A stretch of DNA of 64,000 bases from Acididesulfobacillus acetoxydans (GCF_902729405.1 NZ_LR746496.1:1984001-2048000); one strand, 5' to 3'. Counted from the first letter of the stretch, positions 43,867-52,748 are shown. The notes: generated from the letters alone by a model not told the origin. Numbers and translations: made by a program.

Positions 43867-44828
43867 AATTGAATGTGAAAGTAAATACGAATCTCAATCA
43901 AGTTGCGGCCTCAGCCCTTAGGGCTAAACCGGCGCCGCTTTTGCCCCTGGTGGCTGGGATGACGACCGCTGTCATTTGGGGAATATCATTTCTTTTTACG
44001 AAGGATGCCTTAAATTATACCTTCCCGGCCCAGATCCTCGGTCTCCGCTTCGCTGCCGCCGCTTTGACTATAACTTTCTTGGTGGCCTTCGGGATCGTGA
44101 AGATTAACCTTCGGGGAAAAGGATTGGGCTCGCTCTTGGTGCTCTCGTTTGTTCAGCCTTTTCTTTATTTCATCGGAGAAACCTGGGGGGTTAAATGGAC
44201 GACCGCTTCCGAAGCGGGAATGATCGTCGGCTTGGCCCCCGTGGCCATCGCGCTCATGGCGTCGATTTTCTTGCATGAGCGGATGCGGCCGCTGCAAATT
44301 GTCTCCATTGGCTGCTCGGTGCTGGGAGTCTTCGTTATTGTAGGCGCTCAGGGACAACTTTCTTGGGGTGAACATCTCCTGGGGGTTTCGGCGCTGTTTG
44401 TGGCGGTCATTTCCACGGGAGTATACAGTATTTTGTCTAAGAAATCTTCACAGCGCTTTACCCCAGTGGAGATTACTTATGTCATGATGTGGATGGGAGC
44501 CGTCCTGTTCAATCTTATCGGGCTGGCGCAAGCCGCGCGGCAAGGGAGGCTTTTGGGCTATTTGGCTCCTTTGCAGCACTCTGCCGTCGTGATGGCGGTG
44601 CTTTATCTGGGAGTATTATCTTCGGTCGGAGCCTTTTTTCTCTTCAATTATGCTCTTTCACATTTAAGTGTCACTCAGTCCGCGCCGCTCATCAACTTGA
44701 CGACGGTGGTTTCAGTGGCCGGAGGCGTGGTTTTTCAGCACGACCCTTTCGGCTGGGTGGAGGCGGCCGGTGCCCTTCTCATTATCCTGGGGGTTTGGGG
44801 GACAAATTACGTTCGGAGGTCCTGCTGA
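43863..44828 (+). CDS. EamA-family (DMT) exporter
   Basis: A 321-residue inner-membrane protein with about ten helices in two EamA halves (VAGMTTAVIWGISFLFTKDA; LVAVISTGVYSILSKKSS; ending GWVEAAGALLIILGVWGTNY). Such carriers export amino acids or metabolites; the substrate is unknown. It starts at GTG 43863, overlapping the remnant exporter by four bases. No regulator for it is apparent. Confidence 0.88.
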   Translation: MKLNVKVNTNLNQVAASALRAKPAPLLPLVAGMTTAVIWGISFLFTKDALNYTFPAQILGLRFAAAALTITFLVAFGIVKINLRGKGLGSLLVLSFVQPFLYFIGETWGVKWTTASEAGMIVGLAPVAIALMASIFLHERMRPLQIVSIGCSVLGVFVIVGAQGQLSWGEHLLGVSALFVAVISTGVYSILSKKSSQRFTPVEITYVMMWMGAVLFNLIGLAQAARQGRLLGYLAPLQHSAVVMAVLYLGVLSSVGAFFLFNYALSHLSVTQSAPLINLTTVVSVAGGVVFQHDPFGWVEAAGALLIILGVWGTNYVRRSC

Positions 44829-44948
44829 GGTGACGCCGAAAAGCGCAAAGCATATGCGCAAAAAAGACGGTGGGAGGGGTAGAACAGGCAGCATTTAGCC
44901 GCTGTCATTGCTCTACAAGGGTCAGTCAGAGAAAATCTAAGTGACTCT

Positions 44949-44976
44949 TTGCATATTCCCAGAAATAGGGTAAGAT
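44949..44976 (+). promoter_or_regulatory. Promoter of the AAA/nuclease-like gene
   Basis: TTGCAT (44949-44954), 16 bases, TAAGAT (44971-44976), shortly before the start of the next gene. Confidence 0.5.
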
Positions 44977-45013
44977 AGAAAATAAGGATGTGATGATTTG
45001 GGGGGCTGAATCC

Positions 45014-46717
45014 GTGAAGAAAAGAATCGCCATCGGCGTCAGTGATTTCCGGGAAATGCTCACAGGGGCTTACTACTACGTCGATAAGACCTTATTCATA
45101 AAAGATATCCTCGAAGATGGGTCTAAAGTAATTCTCCTGCCCCGCCCACGCCGTTTCGGCAAAACCCTCAACATGTCCATGCTGCGCTATTTCTTTGAAA
45201 AATCAGCGCCGGATCATAGTGGACTTTTCGAAAACCTAGCGATCTGCCGGCATGCGGACTGCATGGCTAAACAGGGGCAATATCCCGTGATCTATCTGAC
45301 CTTTAAGGATCTCAAACATAATACCTGGAAAGTAACCTATGACAGCTTCGTGCAGTTAATTTATACAGAGTATAATCGGCACCTTTATTTGCTGGACTCA
45401 TCCGTTATGAGCGATATGGATAAGAAGTATTTTCGACGGGTCAGCATGGAGGAAGGCAGTGAAGCGGATTATGCCGGCAGCATTAAGAAATTATCGGAGT
45501 TTTTGAGCAAACATTACGGCAAGAAGACCATCATCCTAATCGACGAATACGATGTCCCTATACAGCAGGCCTATCTCAAACAATATTACGATCCGCTTGT
45601 CTCTTTTCTGCGCAACCTTATGACCGCTGCGTTAAAAGATAATAACTATTTGGAAAAAGCAGTCTTAACCGGAGTGATGCGCGTGGCGCGGGAGAGCCTT
45701 TTTTCCGGGTTGAATAATCTATCGGTGTGGACTTTGTTGGATGAACCCTACAGCCGGTATTTTGGGTTTCTGGAATCGGAGGTCGAAGAACTCCTGAATT
45801 ATTATGGAATAGAATCGCAGATAGAAGAAGTGCGCAGCTGGTATAATGGTTATATTTTTGGCGATACCGTGGTGTATAATCCCTGGTCTGTTCTGAAATA
45901 CGCCCAGAATTGGCAGGGCGGTTTGCAACCCTATTGGGTCAATACCAGTGACAACGAATTGGTCAAACGGCTCATTAGTAAGGGCGGGTATGAGCTGAAG
46001 TCAGAACTGGAGGAGCTTTTGCAAGGCGGTGCACTCGTAAAGACCATTAACCAGAATATTTCGATGGGCGAAGTCGAGCAAAGTGAAGAAAATGTCTGGA
46101 GTTTTCTCCTTTTCAGTGGGTACCTCAAAGCGCTGACGCGGGACTTAATCAGAGGGGATTTTGTCTGTCGTCTGGCGATACCCAATTATGAGGTAGAAGT
46201 GTTGTACCAAAAGATCATTTTGTCTTGGTTTGTGAATCAGTCCGGTCGAAATAAGTTGCAGAGTCTGTTAAACAGCCTGATGAGCGGAGAAGTCAAAACG
46301 TTTACAGCTCTCTTCAAGGAGTATGTGATGGCCAGCCTTAGCTATTTCGATACGGGCGGGCAGGAACCGGAACAGTTCTACCATGCCTTTGTCCTGGGAC
46401 TTCTTGTGGGATTGCGGCCCGAACATGAGGTCAAATCGAATCGCGAGAGCGGTTACGGACGTTATGATGTCATGATCATCCCTCGGGATTTAAAGCAAGC
46501 CGGCATCATCATAGAGTTTAAAAAGGTCGAGGCGGATGAGGGAGAAGACTTGGAAAAAGCCGCTGAAAGGGCCTTGCAACAGATCGACGCGAAGGAATAC
46601 GGGCAAGAACTGATCGAGCGGGGCATCCGTAAAATCAGGAAGCTGGGCATAGCCTTTCGAGGGAAAGAAGTTTTGGTGAGGGCGAAGGACTGGGAGTCCC
46701 AAACATCACTGACGTAG
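45014..46717 (+). CDS. AAA-ATPase-like protein with C-terminal PD-(D/E)XK domain
   Basis: A 567-residue protein of the DUF1703-type family. The N-terminal AAA-like domain begins KRIAIGVSDFREMLTGAYYY, with an unusual P-loop PRPRRFGKTLNMS and Walker B TIILIDEYDVPI. The C-terminal PD-(D/E)XK-like nuclease has GYGRYDVMIIP and GIIIEFKKVEAD. Such genes are multi-copy and patchily spread in anaerobes, which suggests a mobile or defence role, but their function is unproven. GTG 45014 follows GGGGGG; ATG 44993 is an alternative. Base composition is lower in GC than the metabolic neighbours. Confidence 0.88.
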   Translation: MKKRIAIGVSDFREMLTGAYYYVDKTLFIKDILEDGSKVILLPRPRRFGKTLNMSMLRYFFEKSAPDHSGLFENLAICRHADCMAKQGQYPVIYLTFKDLKHNTWKVTYDSFVQLIYTEYNRHLYLLDSSVMSDMDKKYFRRVSMEEGSEADYAGSIKKLSEFLSKHYGKKTIILIDEYDVPIQQAYLKQYYDPLVSFLRNLMTAALKDNNYLEKAVLTGVMRVARESLFSGLNNLSVWTLLDEPYSRYFGFLESEVEELLNYYGIESQIEEVRSWYNGYIFGDTVVYNPWSVLKYAQNWQGGLQPYWVNTSDNELVKRLISKGGYELKSELEELLQGGALVKTINQNISMGEVEQSEENVWSFLLFSGYLKALTRDLIRGDFVCRLAIPNYEVEVLYQKIILSWFVNQSGRNKLQSLLNSLMSGEVKTFTALFKEYVMASLSYFDTGGQEPEQFYHAFVLGLLVGLRPEHEVKSNRESGYGRYDVMIIPRDLKQAGIIIEFKKVEADEGEDLEKAAERALQQIDAKEYGQELIERGIRKIRKLGIAFRGKEVLVRAKDWESQTSLT

Positions 46718-46773
46718 CCGCAGTCGGCATGGCTGGCGAGGCAATTAGCGAACGTACCATGGTTATGGTGGTG

Positions 46774-47168
46774 ATGTGCTCAGAACTACAGAGAGTGAAT
46801 TCGTCCAACTACATTGTCGCTCAAGTCATAAAAAAGATCGCGGAGGTCATTATCATCCGGGGGAACAACTGCCGGGGGAAAGAGACCTGGCTTTTCAACT
46901 GGGTGTCAACCGTAATTCGCTGCGTGAGGCTTTGCGGGTTTTAGAATTCATGTGCGTGGTCGAGAAACGGGCCGGGGAGGGGGTATTTGTGCTGGATCCG
47001 GCACGTGATGTCAGTCTGGAGGCTGTGGTTCAGCATATGCTCTTAGAAGACGGTTTGGATGATGACTCCGTAGAAAGTACCTATGAGGCGATTGTCATCG
47101 TGGAAGTGCACTTAGCCAGACTGGCCGCGCGCAAGGGAAATGAAGCGGAAGGATGGAGAGGGATCTAG
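46774..47168 (+). pseudogene. FadR/GntR-type regulator, frameshifted and truncated
   Basis: The first frame reads SSNYIVAQVIKKIAEVII. After a one-base loss in the G-run at 46859-46863, homology moves to the next frame: GEQLPGERDLAFQLGVNRNS then LREALRVLEFM, the GntR winged helix. The ligand-binding FCD domain starts but stops after about 35 residues (EVHLARLAARKG). No functional regulator can be made. It sits 18 bases before an acyl-CoA ligase gene that it may once have controlled. Confidence 0.8.
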
Positions 47169-47186
47169 CGAACTGGAGGGTTTGTG

Positions 47187-48869
47187 ATGGTGGATGTGTC
47201 TGACTATTCAGAGCAGCGGCCTTGGCTTCAGCACTATGATCAGGAAGTAGAGGAGACTTTAGCTTATCCCGAAGCGACATTAAACGATTTGTTCGAACAA
47301 GGGGTGAGTCAAAATTCCCAAAAGACTGCCCTGGTGTTTTTTGGCAAGTGCCTCACCTATGCCGAACTCCTGGAGTATATCCGAAGACTCGCCGGCTCTC
47401 TTCAGGAGAGGGGTATTGTCCGGGGGGACCGTGTGGCTTTGCTTCTGCCCAACTGCCCTCAATTTGTCATGAGTTACTATGCGTTACTCAGGCTGGGGGC
47501 TACGGTTGTACCGATCAATCCTTTAAGTACGGAGCCGGAACTTTTACATATCATGCGCGATGGGCAGGTTAAAGCGGCGATTTCCCTGGATCTTTGGGTT
47601 GAACGGTTGGAAAATGTCCGGGCCGTCTGCCGGGAGGCCGGAGAAGGGTGGCTTAAAGATACGTACTATACTTCTCTCAGGGAATTCCTGCCTTTTTCGC
47701 TGCAGATACTTTATCTCCTGCGCCAGAAGATGGCTCCGGAGTCCAAGCAACGTTTAGCACAGGCGGGTAGGTTTTCGGACCTTTTACATAAGGAAGAAAT
47801 CCTGTCGGAAAGGTCACAAGTCGATGTGCATCATGAGGTAGCCGTGCTGATTTATACAGGGGGTACAACCGGCAAGCCGAAAGGCGTTATGCTTTCCCAT
47901 TATGCCCTGGTTGCCAATGCCCGGCAGTGCTCCTCTTGGGCAGGCATGACTTCTGAGGATAGTATCTTGACCGTCCTGCCCATTTTTCATGGTTTTGGCA
48001 TGAGCGTGTGTATGAATGCCCCTTTATTGGCAGGAGCGGCAGCCCTTCTTGTTCCCCGCTTCACAGTGGAGGATATCCTGAAAGCGATCCACCGCTTTCG
48101 CCCAACGCTTTTTGCGGGAGTCCCGACCATGTATGTCGCCTTGATCAACCATAGACAGCTTGCACGCTACGATCTGGCTTCTCTGCGCGGCTGTTTTGTG
48201 GGGGCGGCCCCCTTGGCTCCTGAGGTTAAACGGCGTTTTGAGGAACTCACCGGGAGCAGACTTATGGAGGGATATGGCCTTACAGAAGCAGTAACGGCTC
48301 TGTGTGCCAATCCTTACCGTGGCGTGAATAAAACAGGGAGCATCGGCATCCCTTTTCCGGACGTAGTCATTCAGATTCGGGATCTGGAAACAGGAGAGCG
48401 GGAGCTTTCTCCGGGTGAGACCGGGGAATTGGTTATCCAGGCTCCTGAATTGATGCTGGGTTACCATCGCCGTCCCCAGGAAACGGCGGGGGTCCTGCGG
48501 GACGGCTGGCTCTTCACCGGTGATCTTGGCTATCGGGATGAAGAGGGATATTTCTATATCGTGGATCGGAAGAAGGATATGATTATTACCGGAGGTTTTA
48601 ATGTCTATCCGCGGGAGGTTGAGGATGTACTGTATGAACACCCTGCCGTGCGGGAGGTATCCGTGATTGGGGTGGCAGACGCTTATAAAGGAGAGAAAGT
48701 CAAGGCTTTTATCGTGTTCAGAGAGGGCGCTCAAGCCAGTCAGGAGGAGATCCTCTCGTTTTGCCGACAGCACCTTTTGCCCTACAAAGTGCCGAAAGAG
48801 ATCGAGTTCCGCCAGGAACTCCCCAAGACCGCCATTGGTAAGATCTTAAAACGTGCTCTGCGGGAATAA
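47187..48869 (+). CDS. fadD: Long-chain-type acyl-CoA synthetase (AMP-forming)
   Basis: A 560-residue ANL-family ligase. P-loop IYTGGTTGKPKGVM, A5 motif MEGYGLTEAVTAL, A8 hinge IVDRKKDMIITGGFNVYP and catalytic Lys near the end in PKTAIGKILKRAL. It activates a carboxylic acid with ATP and CoA. It heads the run into the 2-hydroxyacyl-CoA dehydratase genes (41 bases to the next ATG) and probably supplies the CoA ester. The acid cannot be told from sequence. ATG 47187 follows GGAGGG. Confidence 0.88.
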   Translation: MVDVSDYSEQRPWLQHYDQEVEETLAYPEATLNDLFEQGVSQNSQKTALVFFGKCLTYAELLEYIRRLAGSLQERGIVRGDRVALLLPNCPQFVMSYYALLRLGATVVPINPLSTEPELLHIMRDGQVKAAISLDLWVERLENVRAVCREAGEGWLKDTYYTSLREFLPFSLQILYLLRQKMAPESKQRLAQAGRFSDLLHKEEILSERSQVDVHHEVAVLIYTGGTTGKPKGVMLSHYALVANARQCSSWAGMTSEDSILTVLPIFHGFGMSVCMNAPLLAGAAALLVPRFTVEDILKAIHRFRPTLFAGVPTMYVALINHRQLARYDLASLRGCFVGAAPLAPEVKRRFEELTGSRLMEGYGLTEAVTALCANPYRGVNKTGSIGIPFPDVVIQIRDLETGERELSPGETGELVIQAPELMLGYHRRPQETAGVLRDGWLFTGDLGYRDEEGYFYIVDRKKDMIITGGFNVYPREVEDVLYEHPAVREVSVIGVADAYKGEKVKAFIVFREGAQASQEEILSFCRQHLLPYKVPKEIEFRQELPKTAIGKILKRALRE

Positions 48870-48909
48870 GGCCTTCAGTGAGAAAAGGAACAGCCGGGGA
48901 GGAAGAAAC

Positions 48910-50160
48910 ATGCCGAATGTAACGAACGGGGGAGCAGGGGAGAGCTTAGCCTTGTTGCTGGAGGAAGCCGATTTACGGGGAAGAGATTCTGCCTCGCGCT
49001 ATCCGGAACACAAGTTTTTCGGGTATCTGTGCAGCTATTTTCCGGAGGAATTGATTTTGGCGGCGGGTTTTGAACCTTTGCGGCTTTTGCCTGATCCGGG
49101 TCCGGCGACTCCTGCGGAATTGCCGACCTATTGTTGTTCTCTGGCGAGAGGTACCTTAGCCGGGGCTAAAAAAGGGAAGATGCGTGAGCTGGCAGGCGTG
49201 GGCGTGGCAGGCGTGGGCGTGGCAGGCGTGGGCGTGGCAGGCGTGGGCGTGGCAGGCGTGGGCGTGGCAGGCGTGGGCGTGGCAGGCGTGGGCGTGGCCC
49301 ACACTTGTGATACGATGCAATGCCTGGACGGGATCTGGGCCGCCGGTTTTGGCCGGGAGAAGGTGCTGAGCGTCGTCCCTCCGGTCATGCTGGCGGCCGC
49401 CGGCGGGAGGGACTACTATCAAAGCGAGATGGAGTCCCTGTACGACAGCTTGCTCCGCCTCAGTGCAGAGCAGGCTCAGATTGTCGATCACAGTAGGTCG
49501 AACAGGGCGGAGGCTTTAGATCGTGCCTGGGAGACATGCACAAAAGCCCGTCAATTGGCCGCCGAGCTCGATGAACTTCGCTCACATCTGCCCTCGCCGC
49601 TGATCTCAGCCTTGCTGCGCGCAGGACAGCTGATGCCTAAGACCCGTTATATCGCAGCCTTGGAAGAGGTTCTTCCCCTCCTGCGTGAGAAGGTCGGAGA
49701 TCCTGGAGTGTCTGGAGAGCGCTACAGAGTGTTGGTTACTGGAGCCGTATTAGAAACAGACAGCCTTTTTCAGATGATCGAGGAACTTGGGGGCCGGGTT
49801 GTCGCTGACGATACCTGCACGGGCTATCGCCATTACGTTCAGCCCGCCTTGCCTCAGACGCGGGGTGAAAACGGGCTGGCTCAGATTGTGGAGCGCTACA
49901 GGAATATGCCGCCTTGTCCCTGCCGCAATCAGGGGCTGGATGGACGGCTCGATTACCTGGAAAGCCTGGCTTTGGCACGCGAGGCTCAGGGGGCTGTCCT
50001 GGTGGTCCGGAAATACTGCGAACCTCACGCTTGGGATACCGTGCCCTTATGTGAACGTTTGCAAGCCAGAAACATCCGCACCCTGGTTTTGGAATTAGAG
50101 GCCTCTGAAGTCGGAGGGCAGGAAAGAACCCGCTTGCAGGCTTTTTTGGAGAGTTTGTAG
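48910..50160 (+). CDS. 2-Hydroxyacyl-CoA dehydratase subunit with internal repeat expansion
   Basis: A 416-residue HgdA/HgdB/BcrBC-family subunit: YPEHKFFGYLCSYFPEELIL with Cys, PTYCCSLARGTLAG, then HTCDTMQCLDGIWAAGF and PPCPCRNQGLDGRLDYLE carry cluster-type cysteines. Between GKMRELA and HTCDTMQ, where relatives have one short beta strand, lie seven copies of Ala-Gly-Val-Gly-Val from a 15-bp DNA repeat (49192-49296). The gene precedes the second subunit and the activator, forming a three-gene dehydratase set. Whether the expanded subunit folds is unclear. ATG 48910 follows GGGGAGG. Confidence 0.85.
   Translation: MPNVTNGGAGESLALLLEEADLRGRDSASRYPEHKFFGYLCSYFPEELILAAGFEPLRLLPDPGPATPAELPTYCCSLARGTLAGAKKGKMRELAGVGVAGVGVAGVGVAGVGVAGVGVAGVGVAGVGVAHTCDTMQCLDGIWAAGFGREKVLSVVPPVMLAAAGGRDYYQSEMESLYDSLLRLSAEQAQIVDHSRSNRAEALDRAWETCTKARQLAAELDELRSHLPSPLISALLRAGQLMPKTRYIAALEEVLPLLREKVGDPGVSGERYRVLVTGAVLETDSLFQMIEELGGRVVADDTCTGYRHYVQPALPQTRGENGLAQIVERYRNMPPCPCRNQGLDGRLDYLESLALAREAQGAVLVVRKYCEPHAWDTVPLCERLQARNIRTLVLELEASEVGGQERTRLQAFLESL
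49192..49296 (+). repeat. In-frame 15-bp tandem repeat (7 exact copies)
   Basis: Seven identical units GCAGGCGTGGGCGTG, each coding AGVGV, lie inside the dehydratase subunit gene. Gain or loss of units keeps the frame. Confidence 0.97.
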
Positions 50161-50250
50161 ACGAGCGGGCCTGAGAGATGTTGGTAAGCTTTGACATTGT
50201 AAGCAAGATTCTACCTTGCCGGCAAGTTTCAATAGATGGAGTGATGGGGA

Positions 50251-51480
50251 ATGCCAGCAGAAAACAAGTATCGACCGTTTCGGGTCAGCAGGGATTTAAA
50301 AAAGTTAATGGCCAAATACTATGCCTTAAGCCGCTATCACCGTTTTTGGGGACGGCCCTTGCGCCGGAGGCTGGCCTGGGTGACCAGCGGGGCTCCGGTG
50401 GAACTGCTGCGTGCATTCAGGATTCACCCGGTCTATCCGGAGCAATACGGTGCGATTTGCAGTACGGCCAAAGCTACGGAAAAGCTCTGCCAGGCTGCGG
50501 AGGCTGCCGGATATTCCCAGGATCTGTGCTCGTATGCCCGCTCTCACATTGGCTCCATTCTGCGTCCGGATTTGGCGCCGATGCAAGGGTTGCCCAAGCC
50601 CGATCTCTTGGTGGCCTGCAACAACATCTGCGGGACGGTTCTCAAATGGTATGAGGCCTTAGCCCGCATGCTGCAGGTTCCTCTTCTCGTGCTGGATACG
50701 CCGTACTTACCGGGGGAGATGACAGACCACGCCAAAAAGTACGTTCTGGAGCAGCTTCGGACGATGACAGCACAACTGGAAAGCCTCACGGGAAGGGCAA
50801 GGGACGACCGGGAACTCGGGCGACAAATGGCGCGCAGTGCGGAGATGACGAAGCTCTGGCGGGAGATTCGGGAGCTGGCCCGGGCCCATCCCTCTCCTTT
50901 GAACGGGCCGGATTTGTTTATTCAAATGGCCCCTATAGTCGCCTTGCGCGGAACACAAGAGGGCATTGACTATTATCGCAAGCTGAAAGAAGAGATCGGG
51001 GAACGGGTTAGCCAGGGACAAGGAGCGATCCAAAAGGAAAATTTCCGTCTTGTATGGGACAACATTGCAATTTGGCCGAACTTATTCAGTTTTACCAAGA
51101 TGTTTACCCAGCGGGGGGCCTGTTTTGTCACGGATACTTACAGCGGGGGCTGGGCTGTGGAGTTAGCCCCGGGGGATCCTTTGGAGAGTTTGGCGGCTAC
51201 CTATACGGAAGTCTTTCTCAACCGGTCGCCGGATTTCCGGGCGCGTCAGATGATTGAGCTCATCCGTGACTTCGGGGCGGATGGCTTTGTCATGCATTCC
51301 AACCGCTCCTGCAAGCCATATTCGCTGGTTCAGGAAGTTATCCGGCGCCGGGTGGTGCGGGAAACAGGCGTGCCGGGTCTCGTGGTCGAGGCTGATATGG
51401 CGGATCCGCGGGCTTATGCGGAAGAACCTGTGCGCAACCGGGTGGAGGCGTTTTTGGAGACGCTCGCTGCGCAGAAGTAG
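50251..51480 (+). CDS. 2-Hydroxyacyl-CoA dehydratase second subunit
   Basis: A 409-residue HgdB/BcrB-type subunit: PDLLVACNNICGTVLKWYEA (cluster Cys), VPLLVLDTPYLPGEMTDHA, FVTDTYSGGWAVELA and the late DGFVMHSNRSCKPYSLVQ (second cluster Cys). With its partner and the ATP-driven activator it removes water from (R)-2-hydroxyacyl-CoA through a ketyl radical; benzoyl-CoA reductase subunits are close relatives. A single activator gene rather than two favours the dehydratase. It lies 90 bases after the first subunit. Confidence 0.88.
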   Translation: MPAENKYRPFRVSRDLKKLMAKYYALSRYHRFWGRPLRRRLAWVTSGAPVELLRAFRIHPVYPEQYGAICSTAKATEKLCQAAEAAGYSQDLCSYARSHIGSILRPDLAPMQGLPKPDLLVACNNICGTVLKWYEALARMLQVPLLVLDTPYLPGEMTDHAKKYVLEQLRTMTAQLESLTGRARDDRELGRQMARSAEMTKLWREIRELARAHPSPLNGPDLFIQMAPIVALRGTQEGIDYYRKLKEEIGERVSQGQGAIQKENFRLVWDNIAIWPNLFSFTKMFTQRGACFVTDTYSGGWAVELAPGDPLESLAATYTEVFLNRSPDFRARQMIELIRDFGADGFVMHSNRSCKPYSLVQEVIRRRVVRETGVPGLVVEADMADPRAYAEEPVRNRVEAFLETLAAQK

Positions 51481-51525
51481 TGATAAAAAAGAAACAAGGA
51501 TGAGTTGGGGGAGGAGCAGACCCGT

Positions 51526-52305
51526 ATGGAAAGGTACTTTTTGGGTGTCGATATTGGTTCGCTGACTACGAAAGTTGTCCTCGTGGACGGACAAGGAGGG
51601 ATACTAGCTTGGGCCGTGGGCCGCTCCGGCTACAGCGGGCGAGACGTGGCTCAGCGCCTGACCGGAGAAGTTCTCTCGGATAAAGGCTTGCAGGCTGAGT
51701 TTATCCAGACGACCGTAGCGACCGGATATGGCCGGGTGACCTATCCGGCAGACAGGGAAGTGTCGGAAATAACCTGTCAGGCCAAGGGAATTGCTCATTT
51801 TTTCCCAGAGGCCAGGACGGTGATTGATATTGGCGGTCAGGACAGTAAAGTCATTAAGTTGTTGCCTGGCGGAAAAGTGAGCGATTTTGCCATGAATGAT
51901 AAGTGCGCTGCCGGCACGGGCCGCTTCCTGGAGGTGATGGCCGGAGCCCTGGAGATATCTTTGGAAGAAGTGGGAGAGCTCGCTGCCAAAGCGGAGGAAC
52001 ACCGGGCGATTTCCTCGTTCTGCACGGTGTTTGCGGAGTCTGAAGTCATCTCCCATGTTTCAGCCGGTGCCCGTAAGGCGGACATCCTGGCGGGGGTGTG
52101 TGACAGTGTGGCAGCACGGGTCGCTGCCTTGGTCGAGCGGGTGGGATTGGAGCCGGAAGTCGTTTTCACGGGAGGGGTGGCCAAAAATTCCGGTGTGGTC
52201 ATGGCTTTGAACCACGAACTCGGTTATCAACTGGTTGTGCCAGACAATCCCCAGATTACGGCAGCCTTGGGCGCCGCCTTGCTGGCGCGGGGAACAAATC
52301 TGTGA
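51526..52305 (+). CDS. hgdC: 2-Hydroxyacyl-CoA dehydratase activator ATPase
   Basis: A 259-residue ASKHA-fold ATPase: FLGVDIGSLTTKVVLVD, IDIGGQDSKVIKL, the cluster Cys in NDKCAAGTGRFLEVMA and the second in SSFCTVFAESEVISH, and VVFTGGVAKNSGVV. The homodimer holds one 4Fe-4S cluster and passes a single electron to the dehydratase at the cost of ATP. ATG 51526 follows GGGGGAGGAG. Directly after its stop begin scrambled gene fragments, so the original operon end has been lost. Confidence 0.92.
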   Translation: MERYFLGVDIGSLTTKVVLVDGQGGILAWAVGRSGYSGRDVAQRLTGEVLSDKGLQAEFIQTTVATGYGRVTYPADREVSEITCQAKGIAHFFPEARTVIDIGGQDSKVIKLLPGGKVSDFAMNDKCAAGTGRFLEVMAGALEISLEEVGELAAKAEEHRAISSFCTVFAESEVISHVSAGARKADILAGVCDSVAARVAALVERVGLEPEVVFTGGVAKNSGVVMALNHELGYQLVVPDNPQITAALGAALLARGTNL

Positions 52306-52354
52306 CTGGCCGGGCAATGTTCGAGAACTCCAAAATGTGCTTGAAAATGCGCGA
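52301..52354 (+). pseudogene. Fragment of a sigma-54 activator
   Basis: Eighteen residues, [17 protein letters not shown] with one Cys before, match the AAA+ end of sigma-54 activators, including the intact one at 42056-43462, but the DNA differs at many silent sites, so it is a different gene copy. It overlaps the hgdC stop and runs without break into a kinase fragment. Confidence 0.75.
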
Positions 52355-52360
52355 TTTCAA

Positions 52361-52675
52361 TCCTTCCCGCAGCCGGTTGTGATGCAGATTACGGCGGATG
52401 TTGCGGGGCTTCCTGTCGTTAAACCGGGAACCGAGCAGACCTCCGGCTTGGGGGCAGCGATCCTGGCCGCGACCGGACTGGGCTGGTATGCGGATTTGCC
52501 CTCCGCGGTAAAGGGCATGACGCGGTCAGGTGAAAGCTTTGCGCCGCAAACGGATACCGGTCGTCTGTATGATGAAATCTATCGCCGGGTTTATCTCCAT
52601 ATGTATTCCCGACTGCACCCGCTCTACCAGGCTGTGCAGCAGATTACTGGGTATCCGGCTTTTCGGAAGGGGTAG
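52361..52675 (+). pseudogene. FGGY-family sugar kinase, C-terminal fragment
   Basis: About 105 residues (VVMQITADVAGLPVVKPGTE, then SGLGAAILAATGLGWYADLP and a tail YSRLHPLYQAVQQITGYPAF) match the C-terminal ATPase part of xylulokinase/glycerol-kinase-type enzymes. The front of the gene is absent; the frame continues from a sigma-54 activator fragment, showing a deletion or recombination joint. Confidence 0.8.
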
Positions 52676-52748
52676 ACGGTTGTTCGGGTGAGATGGTTTT
52701 GAACAATATCTCGCTGCGGCCTTCAGTTAGGAGGGGGGTTAAAAGGTG

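Noticed and set aside
48853-48909. Upstream in-frame start for the first dehydratase subunit
   Set aside because: It would overlap the end of the ligase gene; ATG 48910 has a strong Shine-Dalgarno sequence and fits family start positions.
49192-49296. CRISPR array or CRISPR-like repeat
   Set aside because: Units are contiguous 15-mers without spacers and lie in frame within a gene. The other arrays in the window also lack spacers, and no cas genes are present.
49128-49491. Minus-strand frames with ATPTP or HACHA repeats
   Set aside because: They are out-of-frame readings of the 15-bp repeat within the dehydratase subunit gene.
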